Positions 43,024-54,334 of a stretch of DNA of 64,000 nucleotides are shown here, in pieces (position 1 is the first letter of the stretch; the number at the start of each line of letters is the position of its first letter). The DNA is from Ariolimax columbianus (Eukaryota > Mollusca > Gastropoda > Stylommatophora > Arionidae). The notes under the pieces are model-generated. The model was not told the origin of the DNA and did not search any database. It worked only from the letters and a program-made list of their open reading frames with translations. Location: NCBI GenBank assembly GCA_036924085.1, contig JAVGWX010000003.1, positions 126,414,974-126,478,973 of the forward strand, in the 5' to 3' direction. The position numbers were made by a program, and so were the translations under genes.

Positions 43024-44720
43024 AACTTTGAACAATGCTTCAGCTATAAAAAGGATTGTGCAGAACGGACTGCCTTAGAGGCCATCGTTACATTTCATCA
43101 TGTTCCTTATTTATATCAACGACCTAGCAGACCATCTAATATTGTCGCTATCTCGTGTTTACAACCAACATAGTGATAAAGACAGAAAAGTAGAATTCCT
43201 ACTAGTAACAAAAAATACCAAATCTGTTCATGTTATCATAACCATCTACGGTAGCTTGTGAAAATTAATTATAAACACAGGAAAAACAGTCTATTGTATT
43301 TTTACACTCAGGAACCAGACAGAAAAGACGGAGCTAAAACTAATACTAGATCACACAAAGCTGATGAAGGACACCAACCTTATCTACACGAGTGTACAGC
43401 GGATATAAAGCTCACCTACAAAAATTGTATAGACTCTGCGATTAATAAAACAGCAAGAAAGCTCAACTTAATTGCACGGCTGGACCACTACTTGGATTAC
43501 TAGAAGTCACAGTCAGTCCTTCGCTAAAACTGAAAGTAGACAAATCCCAAAGCGAGCGTTATGATTTGTCGATGTAGGTTTACGATCCACCTAAGCTAAC
43601 ACTTGTAACATTTATATCGATGTCAATACTCAAGACCTTAGGAGAGCGAAAGTAGCCATCTTAAAAAGCTTAAAGATTTATGCGAGCAGAAGATAACAAC
43701 CCTTGCAGTGAAATTATCAGAAATAGACATTGTAATTAGAATATAAAAATCATGCTTTGTCCAAAAATACCAAGTGTTAGCATAAAAACACCACGTGACA
43801 GAAAATCAATTAACAACCAAAACTGTACCTGATATGCCACCACATTTGGAACTTTAACCGCCAAAGACAGAAATATACCTAATGGTTGAGAGAGAGACAA
43901 TATTCTTCCACCCAAATGTCGAAACAACTGTCCGGAGAGAGTGATCTCCTCATATGAAGAGGAAATCATTTACGCTTTCACGGAAGGATCAGACTTTTAA
44001 GCTGGAATCAATGAGGGATATGGAGCCATCATTATGTGTCTCGGTTCAGATGATCCTGTCAAAATAGCAGGCCCTTGTGGAGCTCGCTGATGTAACTACT
44101 AACTGAACATGGTGTTTTTAAAAGAAGTCTAAATAAAATCCTAGACCTCGTTCAGACAACTGGCATAAAACAAAACGACTATTATCTTTTCAGGTTTACA
44201 GTCTGCTATTTAGACTATTCAACACTGGTGATCTAGCTCAAAATATATTACACAGATAATCATGGAAAAGGGCCACATGCTAACGGATATATACGGAATT
44301 CTCATTTCACGCAGAGGATACCAGGGCATATAGACATTCCACTAAGCGATGAGGCAGATACATTGGCAACAATGACACAACAGGCCAAGCAGTACACTTC
44401 CGTGCAGTAAAAAGCAAACAATAAAGAAGAGCTGCAAAGAAAACTGTATAATTCATGTCAATTGCCATAACCGGAAGACAGCTTCCTAAACATATATCAG
44501 TTTCACTTCCATCTAAGAAAGTTGTAAATGAACATCAAACACAATATCACATAATTAAGAAGAAAACACCGCTATCACTTCTTCCATAGAAATAAAATAC
44601 TCAACGAACAGTTCCAACTGTAAAAACTGGCAGTATCCATCTGAAACAGTAAAACATGTTGTTCTGCCCAACGTAGCAACTCCTGCTTCAGAACACAACT
44701 ATTGATAACACCCTTTATGG

Positions 44721-45829
44721 TATACCTTCGCAACTGACGAGTAGTAGGTTTATACCAGCTTTGTGCTACCATGTCACACTTGATCCTTATGCAGTGCACG
44801 GGAAAAGAGAATTACAGTTTGTGAAATGAAATGTCTCAGAAAGACCAAAGGTGTCACCTGTTGAGATAAGATGTGAAATGATGACGTCAGAAACATTATG
44901 AGAACTGCATAATACGTTGACTACAATTCATGACATAGAATAAGATGGTTCGGTGAAATGTTGTAAATTTGTCCTGCTCAACTAAAAAAAAGATTTGGCT
45001 GCATGGCTCCTAGATGTCGGAGACTCGCATTGAATCAATGACATCAAAGAAATTCTATAACGTGGACTTACAATATACAGCCCAACACAATCGGCTCAAA
45101 TGAAAGCAACTGAAGCTTCCCTCGACACTAAAGGACACAAGAGAAAGGAAAAGTAAGTAAGTTAAGCTGAGCATGCCGTGCTGTCTAACTTCCGCGTCTG
45201 GTGAAGACCTTAGAGTAGTAACGATGAGTTGGTTCATGTGCGAATCTACTTGCTATCTATGTGTGTGCCATATTGGACAGTTTGTGTTCTGGTTGTTCTA
45301 AAATAGGGTTTACGAGCTGTTCACTCTTTTGTAATAGATGCCAAGTTTTCTTTGGCATAATTGGCTAGGTTTTCCATTTAGTGTTTTTATTCTTGTGTAA
45401 CGTGTTGAGGTGGAAACCCAGTTGCAGCGGTACTAAAGGTCGGCAGTCGATAATAAAAATATAAACATTTTTTGTTCAAATATGGGACTGGAATAGGAGG
45501 AACACAAATAAGCTACGTTGCAGACACAAAGCATATGTAAGTGGCAAAGAAGTATGGCCATGGGACAGGAAGGAAAAGTCATAGAATGGTGTGGAGGTCA
45601 CAGGACAAGAAATATTAGCAGTCGTAAAATGGATTAGTAAAACAAATAGTTGATGTCATTTAATTACTTTACTCTCTTATGTCAAGTTCGTGGTTATTGT
45701 TGTTGTTGTTTGTTTTGTCTTTTCACTTGCTGTTTTTTTTCTTTGTCCATAACAAAGCAAATGTTGTCGTGAAGTAAGTTTCGCTTAGTATCTGTTTCTT
45801 GACGATAACTGAACCATAACTGTTTACGT
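44721..45829. other. Unassigned stretch
   Basis: Possibly contains more decayed 3' sequence of the preceding retroelement (to about 45130). No clear motif seen. Confidence 0.35.
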
Positions 45830-46600
45830 TTTTATAGACGTAAGGTAAAAACATACGAGTATCCCTATTCTTGACTTAACGTAAAAACGTGCGAGTACCC
45901 CTATTCTTGACTTAACGTAAAAACGTACGAGTATCCCTATTCTTGACTTAACGTAAAAACGTACAAGTATCCCTATTCTTGACTTAACGTAAAAGCATAC
46001 AAGTACCCCTATTCTTGACTTAACGTAAAAACATACAAGTACCCCTATTCTCGACTTAACGTAAAAAACATACAAGTATCCCTATTCTTGACTTAACGTA
46101 AAAGCATACAAGTACCCCTATTCTTGACTTAACGTAAAAACATACAAGTACCCCTATTCTTGACTTAACGTAAAAACATACGAGTACCCCTATTCTTGAC
46201 TTAACGTAAAAACGTACGAGTATCATTATTCTTGACTTAACGTAAAAACATACAAGTATCCCTATTCTTGACTTAACGTAAAAACATATGAGTATCCTTA
46301 TTCTTGACTTAAGTTGAAAACATTCGAGTACTCTCTATACTTGATTTAGGGGGGAAACACTACACTGGATCTAAGGTGGAAATATTCGGGCACTCTCTAT
46401 ACTTAACATACAATATTGCCTATACTTGGCTCAAGGTGAAAACATATAAGTATTCCATACAATTGACTTAAGAGAGATGGAAACATATGGATATTTCCTT
46501 AACTTGACAAAGTGGAAATAGGAGAGTATTCCCTGTACTTGACTTAAGATAGGAACATACGAGCGTTTCCTGCACTTCCTCCCTGGCGTACACTCATGTA
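45830..46600. repeat. 36-bp minisatellite, homogeneous core and decayed right edge
   Basis: Core 45838-46300: about 13 units of acttaacgtaaaaacatacg plus agtacccctattcttg. From 46300 to 46600 units diverge progressively (acttaagttgaaaacattcg, gacttaagataggaacatac). The multiple-of-3 unit length keeps a minus-strand frame open (FYVKSRIGVLV repeated); I consider it an artefact. Confidence 0.93.
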
Positions 46601-46959
46601 TGTACCTGTGTTCTTAAATTGTTTTCAACGTTAAGCTCGCATGTGAGTGCAAATGCTAGCCCCAGAGTCTTGTGAAACATATTATCCTAGACCCTCACCC
46701 CACGCCCATGCCATGCACTTGGAAACACGATGTGTTACAGTAGCCTGACCAACTAAGTGAGGACCTACACTACGGTCCCCGTAATAGTGAAGTTCTTGAG
46801 AAACTTTTTATCGCACTACAGCGAGGAGTACAGATTCATCTTCTTCAGTTTAACCTGTTATGTAAGAATAAAAGATAAAGGAAGTCCTTCAGCAGACTTA
46901 ACCGCTGGTCAGGAATGAAGTGTTAGAAACGTCCGTATACTAAACCTCAGTTGCCTTTT
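46601..46959. other. Unassigned stretch
   Basis: No recognised feature. Confidence 0.35.
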
Positions 46960-47095
46960 CCTTTCCTAACCGTAAGTCAGGTACCAAATTACAGCTGGCT
47001 TGACTGGAGCTCCCAGTAGTGGGAGTTGAACCCAGTACCTTTGCCATGAAACGCGAGTGTTCTACCACTGCGCTAAAATTGGCTCAATGAATAAC
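46960..47095 (-). mobile_element. tRNA-derived SINE
   Basis: On the minus strand: A box in tagcgcagtggtagaacact (about 47076) and B box in gggttcaactccc (about 47028), about 50 bases apart, followed by gctccagtcaagccagctgt and aatttggtacctgac. The same body is found in minus orientation at 26790-27225 (split) and 48045-48165. The D-loop and B-box fit a polymerase III promoter, but arms do not pair as a functional tRNA. Confidence 0.8.
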
Positions 47096-47289
47096 CACAG
47101 TAAATCCATTGCCAGTAAACATTCTTAAAGACTGAAGAAGCTTGCACGATTATCTTCCAAGAATAACAGTAAGTTGAAAGTAGAGTGTCAGGGCGACATG
47201 CTGGACACTCCTCGCCATTCAAAAGCTTGATCCCAATGAGCAGGACTATATTACTATATCCAAAACATCGGTTGCATTTCCACAAGGGC

Positions 47290-47830
47290 AGAAATAATTG
47301 TTGATGGCAACTATGTCAATTGCATTGAGTATTCACTTTACCTTGTCAGAAAACAATACTCCAATGTACGTAGTCACAAGGACATCAATCGAAAAGTCAG
47401 TATTGCTGCCGCCTCTACGAATGCGCTAGATCTAGACCGAAACCAACAGAGACTTTCATTAGAAACTAAGTTACAGATTTACATAACCTTTGTCGTACCA
47501 ATGCTACCGTTTTGTTTCGAAACTTGGACTATCCTGCAGAGTGATCTGAAGCATATTGAAACCTTCCACGTGCTTGGCCTGGCACGTATTCTCACGATCC
47601 ACTGGTATGACTATTTGGACATGGGAGCGGCCTTACCTAGAACGTCACTACCCATTATCTCATAAAGCAGGAAATGGATATCAAAGATGGAAAATTACCA
47701 TCTCTATCGAGGTTACGCCTCCGCGGCCGTCCACGCAACGCTTTGTTGGGTCATATCGGAAAGACATCATTCTCACTTCATACAGCCTGGAAATTAGCAA
47801 TAGCCGTATTCACGGACGGTTGGCGCAGCA
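47290..47830 (+). pseudogene. C-terminal remnant of a CR1/Jockey-like reverse transcriptase
   Basis: Plus strand: YSNVRSHKDINRKVSIAAAS then TNALDLDRNQQRLSLETKLQ at 47360-47475 (usual D...DI.RRI.LAA.A...L...W..QRLSL.TKL.IY). IYITFVVPMLPFCFETWTIL (usual LV.P.LLYGSETWT) and IETFHVLGLARILTIHWYDY (usual IE.FHM.C.R.IL.I.W.D) follow to 47616. After a stop, degenerate sequence with RGRPRNALLGHIG lies in another frame at about 47715. The two overlapping frames at 47556-47967 are shadows of this decayed region. Confidence 0.87.
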
Positions 47831-48044
47831 GACGCTTATGTCCTACGGGAACTACCTACCTACCTACCTTTGTTACTTGGCTATGGTGCTGGGCTCTTGT
47901 AATAATTTGTCAAATCCAGCACCAAAAAAAACTGCAATCTGATCTTGTAGCATGCACTGCTGTATGAGATGAAGTGGTTGAGCGGTTGATGGACTAGGCC
48001 TGAATTTTTTTATGAGGTGAGATGGCTAGAGCTCTTCCATAATA

Positions 48045-48165
48045 ATAAGTCAAGTACCAATCTATATCTGAGTAAACTGGTGCTAGTCGATAAGGGAGAT
48101 CGAGCCTGAAATATTTATTTTTGGAAACGAGCGCTAAACCACTCTGCTACTAAGAGCCACTTCCA
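48045..48165 (-). mobile_element. tRNA-derived SINE (diverged copy)
   Basis: Minus strand: A-box-like tagtagcagagtggtttagc at about 48156 and B-box-like ggctcgatctccc at about 48104, then ttactcagatatagattggt and acttgac, which matches the tail of the SINE at 46960-47095. Confidence 0.68.
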
Positions 48166-48799
48166 TGTTATCCTTCCCATCCGTCTATTCAGTACTTGGT
48201 CTTCCTGTATGCATCGTCTATGCAAACTGAGACCTGTATTGTTACCAATACTTAATGTGCAATGTTGGGTCTCACACATGTTGTAGCACAATCAGCATTG
48301 TTTTATTTGTCCTCTCTCATGCAGCTACTGATCTCAAGCATTAGCCAAGTAATTCGAAAACTGGGAGATTATTTGCTCCTAGGATGTACCCCATCCAAGC
48401 ACTTCTGAGTGTTGATTTTATTGATCTAAGCGAAACATTCCCGCCGCGAGTTAACTAAATGTGTCTTATACTGTTATTATGTCAATACAAACACCACGAT
48501 TCTCGGAAATAATGAAAAGATTTATTTTTTTTAAAACTATCAAATAAAAATTAAAGAAAACAAATCGCTCACGTCAGTTAAGACTATCGATGTCAGGATG
48601 ACCCATGGAAACAAGATTCACATTTGATTAGCCCAATACTAAGGTAAAATACAGAATAGGACAGAGTAAGGAACGACATCAGAGACTGGTAGAGCACCGC
48701 GAGGAAAACCAATTGATTATACGCCATGTTGTTGTTGTTCTTTTTACGAATTCAGCAGCATCCGAGCTCTCACCCTTCGGTCTAATGCCTTGTAATTTT
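48166..48799. other. Unassigned stretch
   Basis: No gene recognised. At 48725-48790, accgaagggtgagagctcgg on the minus strand faintly recalls the SINE core; not enough to call. Confidence 0.35.
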
Positions 48800-50460
48800 A
48801 CCTGCACGTGTTTGTCAGTTGTCTACTGCCAATAGAGTGTTGCATTTAACTGGCCTCGAAGGTAGAAGATTTCCAAGCATCTTCCAAACATCGTTGAGCG
48901 CTGAGCAATCAAAGAAATGATAATCAACGGGTCCGTATGGGAGTGTACACAGCTGATACTCAGAAGTGTGTTGTGATTGGATTCTGTTCAGGCGCTTGTT
49001 AAGTGGGATGTATTGGGTTCTCAGTCGGAAAATGGTGCTCTGATCCTTCCTTGCGAGTTGATGTATACTATCATTTGGATTCAGTCGTGCCATATGTCTG
49101 TTGACCTCCCTCCTGTGTTTCCCATGGTCTATCTGTTCAGCCAAGTTTCTTTGTTTGCTGCTCTTGTTACCTGTTTGGCTGTTCGTAAAGTTGTTTCTAT
49201 GTGGGACTGTTATTGTCTTGATCCCTTCTGTGATTGTCTGTCTGTTTTGTGTTCGCCAGGTGTGATTGAGTGTCCAAGTATCTACTGCTGAATTATTTTG
49301 ACAACTTGGTACGTGTTAATGTGGTCAATGTTTTGAGATATTTAGATTAGATGAGGTCTACAATGTACATCTTGAAATGCTTGAAAGACTGACATCAAGT
49401 CTGGAAAAATTACAATGTTTTTTGCCTTTGTTGCAAATGGATTAAAAAAATATCCTCATAGGTACAAGGCCGCTTCAAGTGCAGTGGTTTCAGCTTAATA
49501 GTTGAGACAAACCGCCCCGTAAACAGCAAACTACTCATCAGAGGATCTGTCTGAGTGTTCTATATAAAAGCAGTAACTTGTTTTGATGGTGGCTTTAAAC
49601 GCAGATCCATCAGTATATCCATGTATCCATTCATCGGGATAGGCATCAATAGTGCTTTGAGCTAGTTCGCATGAGAGTACTTAGATTTGAACTTTTGGTT
49701 GTATCATCTATTAATTTTGTCAGTATTTCTGGTGTTGAAAGGAATGCTTGTGGTGGTATATATTTTACTACTCTCTGTAACTCCTGTCTTCTTTCTGTGA
49801 GATGGCATCTGTCTTTAATTTCATCAACATGGGGAAGTACAGACTTTTGTTTAATTCTGCTCATTGGTTGCCAGTTTTCCACAAGCAGTCTGTTGGGATG
49901 ATCTCGTTACAATCTGCTACTTCGTTCTTAAGCTTTTATAACCACTTTATCCATTCGCATCTCAAGGGGTTCAACTTGTGTGTGGATTTCGCTAGCTGCC
50001 GTTGGTGTTATCCTCAGTGCTCTACTAATGAAGCGTAGTGCACTATTTTGCACCCTGTCCAGGGACTCCAAGTTAGATGTTGAACAAGTTGTTTGAAGAT
50101 CACTATTATATTCTATTGCTGAGCGCATATAACCAAGGTATAAGTCTCTCAAAGTGTCCTTGACTGACAGTCATATGTATCAGCAAACATCTTCAACAGC
50201 TGTAGACGTTTCGTGGCTTTATTCTTCGCATTCTGGATGTGATGCTTGAGGCTGAGTTGTCGATCAAGCGTAACTCCATGTTATGTGGGGTGCCTCTCTA
50301 ATCAGTTGATGCTCTTCTAATCTCAAAATGATATTTTGTTTTGGCAGACGTGTTGCTCTTGGTGAATGGGGTGTATATGGCTTATTACAGTTGGTTTTTA
50401 GTGTCCCTGTTTGACAATAGTCATGTAGTCTCCTTATGTGTCCAGATTATGTACTGTGGT
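48800..50460 (-). pseudogene. I/Jockey-like RT-RNase H remnant
   Basis: Read on the minus strand from 50460. Thumb-region sequence includes RDLYLGYMRSAIEYNSDLQT and LDRVQNSALRFISRALRITP (50152-49990). The connection block follows at 49882-49650 (LTERRQELQRVVKYIPPQAF). RNase H relics are GYMDILMDL (usual YTDGS), IVIFPDLMSVFQAFQDV at about 49420 (usual VIFTDSLSVLQAL) and LGHSITPGEHKTD at about 49280 (usual GH..IPGNE.AD). The C-terminal domain at 49144-48815 includes QSTIFRLRTQYIPLNKRLNR and CTLPYGPVDYHFFDCSAL (zinc knuckle). The same subfamily occurs at 5052-9345, which shares the DQSTIFRLRTQ segment. Catalytic positions are lost. Confidence 0.87.
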
Positions 50461-50759
50461 TGGTTAAGTTGTTTTATAAATGTCAGAAGTAATGAAATGA
50501 TATATCACGAAGAATAGTATACATTATAACAGAAAAAATATGCACAACATAACATATACACACCAATTTTTGATTGGTGTGTATTCAGAAGTAATTCGGT
50601 TTAAATAGGAAAAGTACACGATAATATAATAGGAGACAATTAATGTATCTAATAGAAGGTTAATTTTAAAATAATTATGTTTATTTGAAAGAACGAAAAT
50701 AATTTATAATAGAACTAAACAAAGACGTTCTCTTATTTCAATCAATCAAAACACTTGTC
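50461..50759. other. Unassigned AT-rich stretch
   Basis: No recognised feature between the two minus-strand retroelement remnants; probably the 3' untranslated region of the element that follows. Confidence 0.35.
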
Positions 50760-50789
50760 AGCTCTCTGTGGAGCATAGGTCCTCAACAA

Positions 50790-51985
50790 ATACTCGTCTA
50801 GTCTTCCTATCATGAGTCATCTAAATACTCGTCTAATTTTCCTTCTTCTTCTTCCACGTTCGTTCTCAATCTCCGGCTACTAAGCCCTGAACAGTTTTGC
50901 AAGTAGCATAATGTAGTCCGGAGAACGGCATGCGCTGTGTCGCTAGTTTACAGTCACTGCGATATTTGCACATTTCAGTCCGACACATCCGTCTTCGGCA
51001 GAGTCCAATCTTCCTATCATGAGTCATCCAAATACTCGTCTAGTCTTCCTATCATGAGCCATCTAAATACTCGTCTAGTCTTCCTATCATGAGCCATCTA
51101 AATACTCGTCTAGTCTTCCTATCATTAGCCATCTAAATACTCGTCTAGTCTTCCTATCATGAGCCATCCAAATACTCGTCTAGTCTTCCTATCATGAGCC
51201 ATCCAAATACTCGTCTAGTCTTCCTATCAAGAGCCATCCAAATACTCGTCTAGTCTTCCTATCATGAGCCATCCAAATACTCATCTAGTCTTTCCACCAT
51301 GAGCCATCCAAATACTCGTCTAGTCTTCCTATCAAGAGCCATCCAAATACTCGTCTAGTCTTCCTATCAAGAGCCATCCAAATACTCGTCTAGTCTTCCT
51401 ATCATGAGCCATTCAAATACTCGTCTAGTCTTCCTATCATGAGCCATCCAAATACTCGTCTAGTCTTCCTATCATGAGCCATCCAAATACTCGTCTAGTC
51501 TTCCTATCATGAGCCATCCAAATACTCGTCTAGTCTTCCTATCATGAGCCATCCAAATACTCGTCTAGTCTTCTTATCATGAGCCATCCAAATACTCGTC
51601 TAGTCTTCCTATCATGAGCCATCCAAATACTCGTCTAGTCTTCCTATCATGAGCCATCCAAATACTCATCTAGTCTTCCTATCATCAGCCATCCAAATAC
51701 TCGTCTAGTCTTTCCACCATGAGCCATCCAAATACTCGTCTAGTCTTCCTATCATGAGCCATCCAAATACTCATCTAGTCTTCCTATCATCAGCCATCCA
51801 AATACTCGTCTAGTCTTTCCACCATGAGCCATCCAAATACTCATCTAGTCTTCCTATCATGAGCCATCCAAATACTCGTCTAGTCTTCCTATCCTGAGCC
51901 ATCCAAATACTCGTCTAATCTTCCTATCATGAGCCATCCAAATACTCGTCTAGTCTTCCTATCGTGAGCCATCTGAGCCAATTCT
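50790..51985. repeat. 35-bp minisatellite (about 30 copies) derived from ORF2 C-terminal codons
   Basis: Unit gagccatccaaatactcgtc plus tagtcttcctatcat. Two units lie left of a SINE insertion and about 27 to its right (51003-51975). On the minus strand a unit reads MAHDRKTRRVFG-like sequence, a segment of the retroelement ORF whose flanking codons border both array ends. Variants ctttccaccatgag and catcagcc form blocks, evidence of higher-order exchange. Direct repeats are contiguous without unique spacers, so it is not CRISPR-like. Confidence 0.95.
50844..51002 (-). mobile_element. SINE family A insertion inside the 35-bp array
   Basis: Minus strand: actctgccgaagacggatgt (core gaagacggatgtgtcggact), agtgactgtaaactagcgac, ctacttgcaaaactgttcag, ggcttagtagccggagattg, ending in (GAA)n. 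It is flanked by GTCTAATTTTCCT (50831-50843) and GTCCAATCTTCCT (51003-51015), a 13-bp target duplication with two differences that is itself part of the array unit. The insertion post-dates array formation. Confidence 0.9.
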
Positions 51986-52290
51986 GTCCACGTCTTGCTT
52001 GCTGTCGTTATATTTTCTTCACGTTCCCTCTTTCATGAGTGTCTCGGTCTTTCTCTACTTTCTTGCTCTGTGGATTCCAGAACAGAGCTTGCTGGGTAAT
52101 GTGTTTCTGTAATGTGGGGCCTATCCATCGCCATCGCCTCCACCGTATCCCATGATCCACTGATACATGTCCCATTTTTCCTATCAGTTTCACGTTGGTG
52201 ATCTTATCGTACCATTTCTAACTTTGTATTTTGCGCAGACAACCATTTACGAAAGTGTGTACCTTTTTCTAAAGGACCTGTAATGTCCTA

Positions 52291-52619
52291 AATGTTTTGG
52301 ACCAATAAAATAGAACGGATTTTACGTTGGAGTTGAAGATTTGTATTTCGGTCATGATTTTAATTTCTTTTGAAAGTATATAGAAGATGATGCAGCGTCA
52401 TGCTGTCTCTTCTGTTGATATTTGTAAACATTAAATAAATAAAACTTAGACATGAAAAAAGCATAAATAAACTATACAGACTGAGTCAACATTGTGCTCA
52501 ATACAAATATTCTAGAAATGTTTAATAGACATGTGAATGTATATGGCAAAAACATCAGAACCAAATAAAATCTTCATTTGTGGCAAAGAAGAACGGGTAG
52601 TAACGATGTGGGACTTTTT
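52291..52619. other. Unassigned AT-rich stretch
   Basis: No recognised feature; lies between two minus-strand retroelement remnants. Confidence 0.35.
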
Positions 52620-52639
52620 CTATTCAATTACCATCTGTA

Positions 52640-52890
52640 CTTCGAAGGTCGGCTGATCAGTTCAGTTCAACTGCCATCTGTACATCGAAGGTCGGCTGAT
52701 CAGTTCAGTTCAACTGCCATCTGTACATCGAAGGTCGGCTGATCAGTTCAGTTCAACTGCCACCTGTACATCGTAGGTCGGCTGATCAGTTTAGTTTAAC
52801 TGTCATCTGTACATCGAAGGTCAGCTGATCAGTTCGGTTCAACTGCCATCTGTACATCGAAGGTCAGAGGATGTAAAGTTCAACTGTCAT
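52640..52890. repeat. 43-bp minisatellite (about 6 copies) spanning an ORF2 stop codon
   Basis: Unit aactgccatctgtacatcga plus aggtcggctgatcagttcagttc. On the minus strand each unit reads ADLRCTDGS, a stop, TELIS. This is a variant of the true terminus AADIACRDDS plus stop seen immediately upstream, and of AADLRCRERS at the end of the related 24.1-25.2 kb element. The array therefore copies the last codons, stop and first 3' untranslated bases. Confidence 0.88.
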
Positions 52891-53445
52891 CTCTACATGC
52901 AATATCAGCTGCAGTGTATCTCTTAAGTCCTCTAACTCTTACTACGTCGGTACAAGGGGCCTTATTATTCCCATCCATATTTTGATGTTGTCCTCCCATT
53001 GATAGCGTTGTTAACCTCATGCACGTTTGCCCCTTCCCCCTCCCCCTCCCTCTCTCCTTCCAGCATTGTCTCCAGACAGGGTACCATGTCTCTAGATGTG
53101 ACCAACATATTTTAACTGATTTCCTTCATTAATTCTCTGTGCTTACCCAATTCCTTCAGGACTGAGATTTCCTTCATTAATTCTCTGTGCATATCTAATT
53201 TCTACAAGACTGTTCAGGCAATATCTTCCTTTATTTTAATGAGATTGCCCAACCCTTATTTAAATCCACATTTCAAAGAAATTAATTCTTTTATCCAATT
53301 CTCTTTGTTCATTGTCCGCGTTTCTGCATCATATAGAAATGACTAGTGCATTACACCTCATCACTCTCATTGTTAATGAGACTTGTTTGAAAGTCAATAT
53401 CTGACTTATTGGAAACATGTTTGTTCATCCCTGTTCCCTTCTTTA

Positions 53446-53636
53446 TATTCTTTTCGCATGTTCCATTATCCGTTGTTATGTCATCAAGATAGGAAGAGCC
53501 GTTGGCCTGTTGCGATGTTTGATCGTCTAATTTCAAATTCTACATTTGAAATTAGACGATCAAACATCGCAACAGGCCAACGGCTCTTCCTATCTTGGAG
53601 ACATAACAACGGATAATGGAACATGCGAAAAGAATA
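53446..53636. repeat. 93-bp inverted duplication with a 5-base loop
   Basis: Arms 53446-53538 and 53544-53636 are reverse complements over 93 bases with two mismatches (gtcatcaag against gtctccaag), separated by tctac. The arm sequence is retroelement coding sequence (ANGSSYL.DITTDNGTCEK on the minus strand, and the same again in reverse). High arm identity against the decayed host points to a recent fold-back duplication. Single strands could form a very stable hairpin. Confidence 0.96.
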
Positions 53637-54334
53637 GATTTCTAGTCTACTTTCTTTATTATCATAGTTTTCATTTTCTCATTGTTTAAGTCCAATACAA
53701 ATACCTGACTTTTGTTCTTTCCCTGAATCGCCAGCCCTGGTATTTCTTGTTAGTTTTCATCTAGCAGAACTATGTAATTGGCATACCTGAGATTATTTGT
53801 GTGATTATACTCACCGATAATGAGTCCTGCTTTTACCTTTTATTGCTTGAAGAAAATGTATTCTATGTAAACGTTAAATATCCAAGGAGAGACATCCGAG
53901 TCGCACTCCTCTTTTTACATCAATACAGCGTGAATAAAGCCTGTCAGATCTTACAGTGACAGTTTACTACAGTAGCAGTTAACAAGTATTCTTGCTTATG
54001 TTCTAGCTAACCATATTTCTCAGATATGTAATTAGTTTCTCATGATGATCTCTGTCAAATCTCTTTTTTATGCAATAAATCCCACATTTTGTGTGTTATT
54101 TTTCTGCTAGTGTCTTTATACAGAGTATTCCTTCTATTATTCCACTGGTCTGTCTAAAGCTAGCTTCATTGTTTACCGTACAGCTTAGTGTCTCTTGTCA
54201 AATTGTAACCAGTATATTAATGGTGAGACTCAACGGACTGTTTGTTAACAAATCTGAACATTCGTTACACGGGATTTCTTGGGAAGTGTTATAAAGATAG
54301 ATATACTCAGGTCGCATGGTATAGATCATGTGTT

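Larger units (their letters stand above)
42330..44720 (+). pseudogene. I/Jockey-like RT-RNase H remnant interrupted by a SINE
   Basis: Plus strand: motif A relic DLNQTYDRVLKDGLLLKMQK at about 42412 (usual DLQ.AFD.VW..GLL.K). After the SINE insertion, the RT continues with NNASAIKRIVQNGLP at about 43030 and FLIYINDLADHL near 43100 (usual G.PQGSVLS.TLFL.YINDL). SAINKTARKLNLIARL at about 43438 is the thumb region. The RNase H relic runs from YAFTEGSDF, a stop, AGINEGYGA at about 43970-44020 to IPGHIDIPLSDEADTLA at about 44318-44370. The zinc-knuckle region includes CKNWQYPSETVKHVVL near 44620-44670. D of the RNase H TDGS motif is changed to E. Many stops. Confidence 0.85.
50760..52290 (-). pseudogene. 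C-terminal remnant of a CR1/RTE-like ORF2, split by a 35-bp array and a SINE
   Basis: Minus strand from about 52280: TFVNGCLRKIQS, KWYDKITNVKLIGK (usual INKCLR.I....W.D.ISN..L), RRWRWIGPTLQKHITQQALF at 52140-52080 (usual RRWKWIGHTLRK....I..QAL.WNPQGKR) and WTELAQMAHDRKTRRVF. At this point about 1.1 kb of 35-bp units intervenes. The ORF terminus HDRKTRRVFVEDLCSTES then follows at 50813-50763 with the stop at once (usual LAQDR..WR.FV.GLCS). The protein end is thus preserved on both sides of the expansion. The RT core is absent. Confidence 0.9.

Noticed and set aside
45824..46075. Minus-strand frame with repeated FYVKSRIG units as a repeat protein
   Set aside because: Open only because the unit is 36 bp; the frame ends where units decay, and there is no start context or domain.
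46960..47095. Functional tRNA gene on the minus strand
   Set aside because: Good A and B boxes but no complete cloverleaf; diverged copies of the same body occur at 26.8 and 48.1 kb, so it is a SINE.
50790..51985. CRISPR-like array of 35-bp direct repeats
   Set aside because: Units are contiguous with no unique spacers, sit inside a eukaryotic retroelement ORF, and no cas-like gene is present.
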